NCBI RefSeq assembly: GCF_000590475.1
Contig: NZ_CP007441.1
Span: 1,759,231-1,823,230 of the forward strand
Reading direction: 5' to 3'
DNA: 64,000 nt
Origin: Stutzerimonas stutzeri
GTDB taxonomy: Bacteria; Pseudomonadota; Gammaproteobacteria; Pseudomonadales; Pseudomonadaceae
A program made the translations under genes and the position numbers. The notes beneath the pieces are model-generated. The model worked only from the letters and a program-made list of their open reading frames with translations. It had not been told where the DNA came from and did no database searches. Every line of letters begins with the position of its first letter. Position 1 is the first letter of the stretch. Shown one piece after another: positions 50,549 through 57,826 of the stretch.

Positions 50549-51232
50549 ATGGGCAAAGGGCAAATGGCCGGTATTGACGCCGATCAATACTCACAGGGCG
50601 ATGAAATTCCGTTCGTCAGAGGCGATCATCCGCCGGGCGGGGCTTATGCCAACCTTATCCTGGCGCACGGTGCAGGTGCTCCGATGGACAGTCCGTTCAT
50701 GCAGCAGATGACCGAGCGGCTTGTGGCGCGTGGCGTGGCGGTCTTGCGCTTCGAGTTCGCCTATATGGCCGAGCGGCGTGCGACCGGGCGCAAGCGTCCA
50801 CCCAATCCGCAGTCGCAGCTGTTGCAGCAGTGGCGCGAGGTATACCGGTCGGTGCGTCAGCAAACCGCAGGGCGCTTGGCGATTGGTGGCAAGTCGATGG
50901 GGGGACGGATGGCGAGCCTGCTGGCCGACGAACTGGAGGTCGATGCGCTCGTGTGTCTGGGGTATCCCTTCTACGCCGCGGGCAAGCCAGAAAAGCCCCG
51001 CGTGGCGCATCTCGCCGAGCTCCGCACGCCCAGCCTGATCATTCAGGGCGCACGCGATGCTTTGGGCGATCGGGATACTGTCGCCAGCTATTCGCTGTCG
51101 CCGGCGATTTGCATGCACTGGCTGACGGCCGCCGACCATGATCTCAAGCCGCTCAAAAAGTCAGGGCTGACCCACGAGCAACACCTGGACAGCGCGGCGG
51201 GCGTTGTCGCGGCATTCTTGCACCGTCCCTGA
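50549..51232 (+). CDS. Alpha/beta-hydrolase family protein (dienelactone hydrolase/KANL3-like)
   Basis: 227 residues from ATG 50549, or 221 from ATG 50567; neither has a strong ribosome site (GGTAAGG abuts the first). The core is NLILAHGAGAPMDSPFMQQM (oxyanion loop) and the nucleophile elbow GGKSMGGRMASLLA, with the acid near IIQGARDALGDR and the histidine in AADHDLKPLK. This is the TEX30/KANL3-like family that is common in proteobacteria but biochemically uncharacterised. Notably the Anr box for the divergent ccoN operon lies inside its first codons (at GIDADQY), so expression of the two may compete. Confidence 0.82.
   Translation: MGKGQMAGIDADQYSQGDEIPFVRGDHPPGGAYANLILAHGAGAPMDSPFMQQMTERLVARGVAVLRFEFAYMAERRATGRKRPPNPQSQLLQQWREVYRSVRQQTAGRLAIGGKSMGGRMASLLADELEVDALVCLGYPFYAAGKPEKPRVAHLAELRTPSLIIQGARDALGDRDTVASYSLSPAICMHWLTAADHDLKPLKKSGLTHEQHLDSAAGVVAAFLHRP
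50574..50587 (-). promoter_or_regulatory. Anr/FNR box upstream of ccoN (ccoQ-less operon)
   Basis: TTGAC-GCCG-ATCAA, a near-consensus Anr site, centred 113 bp before the ccoN ATG. A class II promoter would start near 50539. No good -10 is visible at the expected place, so the true start of transcription could be different. The site overlaps the N-terminal codons of the divergent hydrolase gene. Confidence 0.68.
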
Positions 51233-51255
51233 TTAATCAACGGTCGCACAGCAGA

Positions 51256-51287
51256 ACGCCCGCTGCAGCAGTACTGCAAGCGGGCGT
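51256..51287. terminator. Hairpin between hydrolase and aer
   Basis: ACGCCCGCTGCAG (51256-51268) pairs with CTGCA-A-GCGGGCGT (51274-51287) with one bulged A. It sits in the convergent gap of the hydrolase and aer genes. It shares the 17-mer AACGCCCGCTGCAGCAG with the acnA terminator (53028-53044). Confidence 0.5.
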
Positions 51288-51322
51288 CTAGCGTGGCCGC
51301 AGGGCTTGGGTCAGGTTTGCAT

Positions 51323-52891
51323 TCAGCGGTTGAAGCGCTCCACCAGCGAGTACTGCGATTGCGCCGTAGCCGCCAGGCCCTCAGAAAGCAGCGCCGAGCT
51401 CTGCGCGTCCCCCGACGTTTGATCGGCGAGGCGAGCGATATTGCTGACGTTGTGGCTGATCTCCTCGGCAACTGAGCTCTGCTGCTCGGTTGCCGAAGCG
51501 ATTTGCGACGTCATGTCGATGATGCGCTCCACGGCCGTGCTGATACCAGAGAGCGCTTTGTCCGCGTCGATCACCCGTTCCACACCACGGTTCGCCTGTG
51601 CACGGCCTTGCTCCGTCGTCTCGACGGCCTGGCGCGCCTGCAACTGAAGTTTTTTGATCAGTTGATGGATCTGACCCGTGGCGGCAGCGGTACGCTGGGC
51701 CAATTGGCGGACCTCGTCGGCGACCACGGCGAAGCCGCGGCCGCTTTCCCCGGCGCGAGCCGCTTCGATGGCCGCGTTGAGCGCGAGCAGGTTGGTCTGG
51801 TCGGCGATGCTTTTGATCACATCGACCACGGTACCGATCTCGTCGCTGTTCTGTGCCAGGGCCGACACCGCATCGCCAGTTTCCGTCACGGCATGGGCCA
51901 GCAGTTCGATGGCTTTGCGGGTCTGGCCACTGATTTCCTGGCCGTGTGCAGCAAGCCGGTTGGCTTGCTCGGTGGCCTCTGCCGCCAGGGCCACGTTGCC
52001 AGCGACTTCCTGGGTCGTCGCGGCCATCTGGTTGATGGCCGTGGCGACCTGTTCGGTTTCGTGATGCTGGCGCGCGAGGCCATCCGAGCAGCTGTGCGCC
52101 AGTTCATCGGCCTGCTTGGCCTGCTGCTGGAGTTGCACGGCGCTGTCCTGCAGACGCGTCAGGCAGGTTTTCAGGCGCGCATGCTCGCTGAGCATTGCCA
52201 TTTCCAGGCGGGCTTCAACGCCATGGCTGTCGGTGTACATCTGTGCGACCAAAGGATCGCTGGTAGATTGCTCGGCCAGGCGCACCAGGCGGTTCACCCC
52301 GCGCATCTGCCAGTGACGCCCGGCAAGGCCCAGTGGCACGGACAGCAGTGCGGCCAGCGCAAAGCCCCAGGCATGATCGAACCACGTGCCGATCATGAAG
52401 CCGATCTGGCTGATGACGATGAAGGGCAACCAGTTGATCGCAACGGGTAGCCACTTGTCGCGCTGCGGCACACCGCTTTTCCCCGCGTTAAGGCGTGCAT
52501 AGAGCGCTTCGGCGCGCTGCACCTGCTCGCGGGTGGGCTTGGTACGCACTGACTCATAGCCGATAACGGTACGCTGCATGTCGAGCACCGGCGTTACGTA
52601 CGCGTTGACCCAGTAATGGTCGCCGTTCTTGCGTCGATTCTTGACGATGCCCATCCAGGGCCTGCCGTCCTTGAGCGTGGCCCACATATGGGCGAACACA
52701 GCGGACGGCACATCCGGATGACGGATCAGGTTGTGTGGAGAGCCGATAATCTCGCTGCGCTCGAAACCGCTGACTTCGGCAAAGATGTCGTTGCAATAGC
52801 TGATCTTGCCTTTCAGATCGGTTGTGGAAATCAGCCGTTGCTGGTCAGGAAACGCATATTCGCGTTGGGTGATGGGCTGGTTGTTTCGCAT
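51323..52891 (-). CDS. aer: Aer-type aerotaxis receptor (PAS domain methyl-accepting chemotaxis protein)
   Basis: 522 residues. The N-terminal PAS domain (LISTTDLKGKISYCNDIFAEVSGFERSEIIG, then NLIRHPDVPSAVFAHMW and WMGIVKNRRKNGDHYWV) resembles Aer, which binds FAD and reads cellular redox state. Two close helices (WLPFIVISQIGFMIGTWF, GFALAALLSVPLGLAG) anchor it. The cytoplasmic signalling tip carries LALNAAIEAARAGESGRG, then FAVVADEVRQLAQRT. It follows the cbb3 genes, a biologically sensible location. A CACTC-N8-GAGTG palindrome lies 88 bp upstream. Its 3' end converges on the hydrolase gene. Confidence 0.94.
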   Translation of the reverse strand: MRNNQPITQREYAFPDQQRLISTTDLKGKISYCNDIFAEVSGFERSEIIGSPHNLIRHPDVPSAVFAHMWATLKDGRPWMGIVKNRRKNGDHYWVNAYVTPVLDMQRTVIGYESVRTKPTREQVQRAEALYARLNAGKSGVPQRDKWLPVAINWLPFIVISQIGFMIGTWFDHAWGFALAALLSVPLGLAGRHWQMRGVNRLVRLAEQSTSDPLVAQMYTDSHGVEARLEMAMLSEHARLKTCLTRLQDSAVQLQQQAKQADELAHSCSDGLARQHHETEQVATAINQMAATTQEVAGNVALAAEATEQANRLAAHGQEISGQTRKAIELLAHAVTETGDAVSALAQNSDEIGTVVDVIKSIADQTNLLALNAAIEAARAGESGRGFAVVADEVRQLAQRTAAATGQIHQLIKKLQLQARQAVETTEQGRAQANRGVERVIDADKALSGISTAVERIIDMTSQIASATEQQSSVAEEISHNVSNIARLADQTSGDAQSSALLSEGLAATAQSQYSLVERFNR

Positions 52892-52978
52892 TGGATACGC
52901 CTGATAGTTCGAGGTGGGGCTAGTGCGTGTCTTTCTTGTGGCGTGGTCGGCTGACCGATATTTTTTTTAACGGCAGGC

Positions 52979-52996
52979 CACTCGATTAATTGAGTG
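52979..52996. promoter_or_regulatory. Palindrome upstream of aer (CACTC-N8-GAGTG)
   Basis: CACTCGATTAATTGAGTG is an 18-bp near-perfect palindrome (only the bases flanking ATTAAT mismatch), 88 bp before the aer start and 100 bp from the acnA stop. It is not an Anr consensus (spacing too short). Candidate operator of an unknown regulator. Confidence 0.35.
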
Positions 52997-53027
52997 CGGG
53001 TCGACAGGTGGCCCGCTCGTAAAGCAA

Positions 53028-53060
53028 AACGCCCGCTGCAGCAGCGCTGCAGCGGGCGTT
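53028..53060 (-). terminator. acnA terminator
   Basis: Perfect 15-bp stem, AACGCCCGCTGCAGC (53028-53042) with GCTGCAGCGGGCGTT (53046-53060), three-base loop. On the minus strand it is followed by TTTTGCTTT. It starts 24 bp beyond the acnA stop. Strong intrinsic terminator. Confidence 0.85.
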
Positions 53061-53083
53061 GTGGTGAGGACAGATGAGGGATT

Positions 53084-55759
53084 TCAGGCTGCGATCAACT
53101 GTCTCAACACGTAGTGCAGGATTCCGCCTGCCTTGAAGTATTGCACCTCGTTGAGCGTGTCGATGCGGCAGAGCACCTGGAAGTTCTCCCGTGAACCGTC
53201 CGCTCGCTGAATATCCACGGTCAGCAGTTGGCGGGGTTTGATATCAGCCCCCAAGCCACGAATCGAGAGCTGCTCATTGCCAGTCAGGCCCAACGACTGC
53301 CGGGTCTGATCGCCGACGAACTGTAGCGCCAGCACGCCCATACCGATCAGGTTGGATCGGTGGATGCGCTCGAAGCTCTCCGCAATCACTGCCTTGACGC
53401 CAAGAAGATTGGTGCCCTTGGCGGCCCAATCGCGACTTGAGCCGGTGCCATATTCCTTCCCGGCAACCACCACCAGCGGCACGCCTTCAGCTTGATAGCG
53501 CATCGCGGCATCGTAGATCGACATCCGCTCACCGCTGGGTTGATGAAGCGTATTGCCGCCTTCTTCGCCGCCCAGCATCTCGTTCTTGATACGGATGTTG
53601 GCGAACGTGCCCCGCATCATCACTTCGTGGTTGCCACGACGCGAGCCGTAGGAATTGAAGTCTTCCGGTTTCACGCCCAGTTGCTGCAGATACAGTCCGG
53701 CTGGCGAGCTGGCCTTGATATTGCCGGCCGGTGAGATGTGATCGGTGGTAATCGAGTCGCCAAAAAGCGCCAATACACGTGCATTTTCAACATCCGTCGG
53801 CGGTGCGGGCGGTTGGCCGATGTCTTCGAAGAACGGTGGGTTCTGCACGTAGCTGGAACTGTCGTTCCATGCGTAGGTGTCGCCTTCGGTGAAGGCAATG
53901 GATTGCCAATGTTCGTCACCGCTAAATACATCGGCATAGCGAGTGCGGAACATCTGACCATCGATCTTGCTGACGGCCTCGTTCACCTCCGCGCTGGTGG
54001 GCCAAATGTCCTTGAGATAGACCGGCTGATTCTGCTCGTCGTATCCCAGCGGTTCCTTGTCCATGTTGATACGTGTGGTGCCGGCCAGCGCGAACGCCAC
54101 AACCAGAGGTGGCGAAGCCAGCCAGTTGGCTTTGACCATCGGATGCACGCGCCCTTCGAAGTTGCGGTTGCCAGACAACACCGAGGAGACGATCAAGTCG
54201 TTTTCGGTGATCGCCTGGCCGATCGCGTCGGGTAGCGGTCCGGAGTTACCGATGCAGGTGGTGCAGCCATAACCGACCAGATTGAAGCCGAGCTGGTCCA
54301 GATAGGTCGTCAGGCCGGCCCGCTCCAGATAGTCGGTGACCACCTTGGAGCCTGGCGCGAGCGATGATTTAACCCAGGGCGCGCGTTTCAAGCCGCGCTC
54401 GAGTGCCTTCTTGGCTACCAGACCAGCGGCCATCAAGACGTTCGGATTGGAGGTATTGGTGCATGAGGTGATCGCGGCGATCACCACCGCGCCGTGTTTT
54501 AGATCGAAGCTTTCGCCAGCGACAGGCACCGCGGTGTCTGCATGCTGGATTTTGCCGCTGGTTTCCAACAGAAGGTCGAAGCTGGCGCCGATGTCACCCA
54601 GTGAGACCCGATCCTGTGGCCGCTTCGGACCAGCAAGGGAGGGCTGTACCTGACCGAGATCGAGCTCCAGCGTCGCGGTGAATACCGGGTCCGGTGAGTT
54701 GCTATCTCGCCACATGCCCTGGGCCTTGCTGTATGCCTCGACCAGCGCGATGCGGTCCGGATCACGGCCTGTCAGGCGCAGGTAATCGATGGTGATCTGA
54801 TCCACCGGAAAAAAGCCGCAGGTGGCCCCGTACTCGGGCGCCATATTGCCGATAGTGGCGCGATCGGCGAGCGGAAGGTGATCCAGACCCGGGCCGAAGA
54901 ACTCGACGAATTTTCCCACTACACCGTGCTTGCGCAGTATCTGTGTGACGGTGAGCACCAGGTCGGTGGCCGTGACGCCTTCGTTGAGCTTGCCGGTCAG
55001 ACGCATGCCGATAACTTCGGGTATCAGCATCGACACGGGTTGGCCGAGCATCGCCGCCTCCGCTTCGATACCGCCCACGCCCCAGCCCAGCACGCCGAGG
55101 CCGTTGATCATGGTGGTGTGCGAATCGGTGCCGACCAGGGTGTCCGGATAGGCGATGGTTTCGCCGTCTTCTTCTTTCGTCCAGACCACCTGACCGAGGT
55201 ATTCGAGATTGACCTGGTGACAAATGCCGGTACCCGGCGGCACCACGCGGAAGTTGTCGAATGCTTGCTGGCCCCAGCGTAGGAACTCGTAGCGCTCCCC
55301 GTTGCGTTGCATTTCGAATTCGACATTCTGTTCGAACGAACTGTCGCTGCCGAATCGATCAACCATTACCGAATGGTCGATAACCAGATCCACGGGTGAT
55401 AGCGGGTTGATGCGCTGGGGGTCGGCACCGGCACGCGACACCGCATCGCGCATGGCGGTCAGGTCGACCACTGCGGGAACGCCGGTGAAATCCTGCATGA
55501 GCACCCGCGCGGGGCGGTACTGAATCTCCCGTTCCGACGTATGCGTCTTCAGCCATACCGCCAGCGAGGTGAAGTCGTCGGCGCGTACCGTGACGTCATC
55601 TTCCCAGCGCAACAGGTTCTCCAGCAGCACTTTGAGAGAAGTCGGTAAGCGGCTGATGTCGCCGAGCTGCTTCGCCGCCTCGGGGAGGCTGTAGTAGTGA
55701 TAGGTTTTGCCGTTTACATCGAGGCTTCGTCGGCAATTCAGGCTGTCCAGGGATGGCAT
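53084..55759 (-). CDS. acnA: Aconitate hydratase A
   Basis: 891 residues from ATG 55759, preceded by AAGGAGAGACGA. Interconverts citrate and isocitrate. The [4Fe-4S] cysteines are in AAITSCTNTSNPNV and GCTTCIGNSGPLP, and the arginine in SRDWAAKG binds substrate. The order (domains 1-3, linker, domain 4) matches AcnA rather than AcnB. The 64 residues preceding this start in the same frame show no homology. It stands alone; a 7-bp inverted repeat (55826-55843) in the leader may be regulatory. Confidence 0.97.
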   Translation of the reverse strand: MPSLDSLNCRRSLDVNGKTYHYYSLPEAAKQLGDISRLPTSLKVLLENLLRWEDDVTVRADDFTSLAVWLKTHTSEREIQYRPARVLMQDFTGVPAVVDLTAMRDAVSRAGADPQRINPLSPVDLVIDHSVMVDRFGSDSSFEQNVEFEMQRNGERYEFLRWGQQAFDNFRVVPPGTGICHQVNLEYLGQVVWTKEEDGETIAYPDTLVGTDSHTTMINGLGVLGWGVGGIEAEAAMLGQPVSMLIPEVIGMRLTGKLNEGVTATDLVLTVTQILRKHGVVGKFVEFFGPGLDHLPLADRATIGNMAPEYGATCGFFPVDQITIDYLRLTGRDPDRIALVEAYSKAQGMWRDSNSPDPVFTATLELDLGQVQPSLAGPKRPQDRVSLGDIGASFDLLLETSGKIQHADTAVPVAGESFDLKHGAVVIAAITSCTNTSNPNVLMAAGLVAKKALERGLKRAPWVKSSLAPGSKVVTDYLERAGLTTYLDQLGFNLVGYGCTTCIGNSGPLPDAIGQAITENDLIVSSVLSGNRNFEGRVHPMVKANWLASPPLVVAFALAGTTRINMDKEPLGYDEQNQPVYLKDIWPTSAEVNEAVSKIDGQMFRTRYADVFSGDEHWQSIAFTEGDTYAWNDSSSYVQNPPFFEDIGQPPAPPTDVENARVLALFGDSITTDHISPAGNIKASSPAGLYLQQLGVKPEDFNSYGSRRGNHEVMMRGTFANIRIKNEMLGGEEGGNTLHQPSGERMSIYDAAMRYQAEGVPLVVVAGKEYGTGSSRDWAAKGTNLLGVKAVIAESFERIHRSNLIGMGVLALQFVGDQTRQSLGLTGNEQLSIRGLGADIKPRQLLTVDIQRADGSRENFQVLCRIDTLNEVQYFKAGGILHYVLRQLIAA

Positions 55760-55825
55760 TCGTCTCTCCTTGTGCCCGCACGGTCGGGCTGACTGAGTAG
55801 GGAGCGGTCTGTTGAAGCTAGCCCT

Positions 55826-55843
55826 TGGCGAATCATTTCGCCA
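55826..55843 (-). promoter_or_regulatory. Inverted repeat in the acnA leader
   Basis: TGGCGAA (55826-55832) and TTCGCCA (55837-55843) form a perfect 7-bp stem with a TCAT loop, 67-84 nt before the acnA ATG. Could be an operator or an mRNA hairpin. Confidence 0.3.
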
Positions 55844-56059
55844 CGAACGGGCCGCCAGTCCAGTTGGCAATGGAATCCGGGCCAAGGCATCGAGTGATGT
55901 ACACCTGACGATGCCGCATGCGGCTGCAATGATTCCGAGGTGACTGTTCACTGGACCGAGGCAGCAAGCCCCGGGTTCCCCAGTCGGCTATCATGCGCGG
56001 CTTTGGTCGCAGAGCGCTTCGACGCCCATGCACCTTCGCGCGACAACAGGGTTCGTACC

Positions 56060-57109
56060 ATGAATACATTGCTGCTGCACTGCCGCCCAGGCTTCGAAAA
56101 TGAAGTCTGCGCCGAGATCAGCGACCAGGCCGCCCGACTGAGCGTGGCCGGCTACGCCAAGGCGAAACCGAACAGCGCCTGCGCCGAGTTCATTTGCAGC
56201 GAGCCGGAACAAGCGCAGCGATTGATGCACGGCGTGCGCTTCGCCCGCTTGATCTTCGCTCGGCAATGGGCGCGCGGCGAGCATCTGACGCTGCCAGAGA
56301 CCGACCGTATCGGCGTATTGCTCGAACAACTCAAGGCCTACCCGGTATGCGGCAGCGTCTGGCTCGAGGTGCTGGACACCAACGATGGCAAGGAACTGTC
56401 GAACTTCTGCCGCAAGTTCGAGGCCCCGTTACGCAAGGCGCTGACCAAGGCTGGACGGCTGGTCGAAGGTGGCTCGGGGCCGCGCTTGCTGCTGACCTTC
56501 AAAAGTGGCCGCGAGGTATTTCTCGGCATCGCTGAGGCCGACAACAGCGCCATGTGGCCGATGGGTATTCCTCGCCTGAAGTTCCCAAGGCAGGCGCCGA
56601 GCCGCTCAACGCTGAAGCTGGAAGAGGCCTGGCATCACTTCATTCCGCGCGAGCAGTGGGACGCGCGATTGGCACCCGGTATGACCGCGGTGGATCTGGG
56701 CGCATCGCCAGGCGGCTGGACCTGGCAGCTGGTCAACCGGGACATAGAAGTGATGGCTGTGGATAACGGGCCGATGAACCAGGAGTTGCTGGAATCCGGC
56801 CTGGTTGGGCATTACCGCGCCGACGGGTTCGCCTTCCGCCCGAAGCAGCCGGTGGACTGGATGGTCTGCGATATCGTCGAGAAGCCGGCAAAGAACGCTG
56901 CCTTGCTGGAAACCTGGATCGGCGAAGGTCTGTGCCGAGAGGCGGTGGTCAACCTCAAGTTGCCGATGAAACAACGCTACGCGGAGGTGAAGCGGCTGCT
57001 GGAACGCATCGCCGATGGGCTTGCCGAACGAGGGGTGAAAGCGAGCATTGGCTGCAAGCAGCTTTACCATGACCGCGAGGAAGTGACCTGCCATTTGCGT
57101 CGCCGGTGA
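56060..57109 (+). CDS. rlmM: 23S rRNA 2'-O-ribose C2498 methyltransferase
   Basis: 349 residues from ATG 56060. N-terminal THUMP-like region (NTLLLHCRPGFENEVCAEI) and a C-terminal Rossmann SAM site VDLGASPGGWTWQL. The K-D-K-E 2'-O-methyltransferase tetrad is suggested by K at about 196 (STLKLEEAW), D in VCDIVEKP and K in NLKLPMKQR, with a late E/R pair. A 300-bp region with divergent acnA upstream includes TATCAT at 55989-55994, a possible -10 for this gene. Confidence 0.95.
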   Translation: MNTLLLHCRPGFENEVCAEISDQAARLSVAGYAKAKPNSACAEFICSEPEQAQRLMHGVRFARLIFARQWARGEHLTLPETDRIGVLLEQLKAYPVCGSVWLEVLDTNDGKELSNFCRKFEAPLRKALTKAGRLVEGGSGPRLLLTFKSGREVFLGIAEADNSAMWPMGIPRLKFPRQAPSRSTLKLEEAWHHFIPREQWDARLAPGMTAVDLGASPGGWTWQLVNRDIEVMAVDNGPMNQELLESGLVGHYRADGFAFRPKQPVDWMVCDIVEKPAKNAALLETWIGEGLCREAVVNLKLPMKQRYAEVKRLLERIADGLAERGVKASIGCKQLYHDREEVTCHLRRR

Positions 57110-57173
57110 CGCGCCAGTGGGTGACCGCATGATCTGTCTGGGTGACAATGTCGTCCTGTTTTAGGAGCCTGTG

Positions 57174-57425
57174 ATGACTCAATCTGCTGAACTGTCTGCC
57201 GACGCGGTGCTCGATGCCAGCGGCCTGAACTGTCCCGAGCCAGTGATGATGCTGCACAACAAGGTGCGCGGCCTCGGCGGCGGTGAACTGCTCAAGGTGA
57301 TCGCAACCGATCCGTCCACCCAGCGCGATATCCCGAAGTTCTGCGTTTTCCTCGGTCACGAATTGGTGGAGCAACAGACCGAAGAGGGCACCTATCTCTA
57401 CTGGATCCGCAAGAAGACCGACTGA
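57174..57425 (+). CDS. tusA: Sulfur carrier protein TusA
   Basis: 83 residues from ATG 57174, with TAGGAG six bases upstream. The sulfurtransferase cysteine is in DASGLNCPEPVMMLHNKV (C-P-E-P), the defining TusA motif. It hands persulfide sulfur to TusD/E for tRNA 2-thiouridine and to molybdenum cofactor synthesis. A GTG three bases upstream is a less likely start. Confidence 0.96.
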   Translation: MTQSAELSADAVLDASGLNCPEPVMMLHNKVRGLGGGELLKVIATDPSTQRDIPKFCVFLGHELVEQQTEEGTYLYWIRKKTD

Positions 57426-57466
57426 GCGTGCTGCTCGGTCTGAAATGTTCCCAGGTTGCCGTTCGG

Positions 57467-57826
57467 TCAGACACAGGGCGGCAAGAACGCCAGCTGAAGC
57501 CCGACGAATACGGTTGCCAGCGCGGCGATGAAATGAATTCCCGACGCCACCTTGGTGACGAACACCTGCCGCTCGTCGAGTTCGTGCGGCTTGCGCGACA
57601 GCCTCCAGGATCGACGGCCCAACCAGAGCAGCAGCGCGACCACAATCAGGGTGAGCACGCCGAAACTGGCGTTCAGCCAGTTGAAGACGTCCTGGTCGGG
57701 ATCCGGCGGCGCGATCGAGCAGATCACGGCCTGCGAGCCATACATGGCAGCGAACCAGAGGCTCCAGATGGTCAGCCCGAATGGGATCTGCATCGGATGG
57801 AAAATCGAGGTGCGGCGATACTTCAT
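57467..57826 (-). CDS. Small membrane protein of the caa3 oxidase operon
   Basis: 119 residues. Three hydrophobic segments (PFGLTIWSLWFAAMYGSQAVI; WLNASFGVLTLIVVALLLWLG; VASGIHFIAALATVFVGLQLAF). It begins in an ATGA overlap with the ctaD stop (57824-57828), so it is in the same operon. It is not CtaG or a normal subunit IV by motif. Likely an accessory or subunit-IV-like protein; function inferred only from linkage. Convergent with tusA. Confidence 0.72.
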   Translation of the reverse strand: MKYRRTSIFHPMQIPFGLTIWSLWFAAMYGSQAVICSIAPPDPDQDVFNWLNASFGVLTLIVVALLLWLGRRSWRLSRKPHELDERQVFVTKVASGIHFIAALATVFVGLQLAFLPPCV

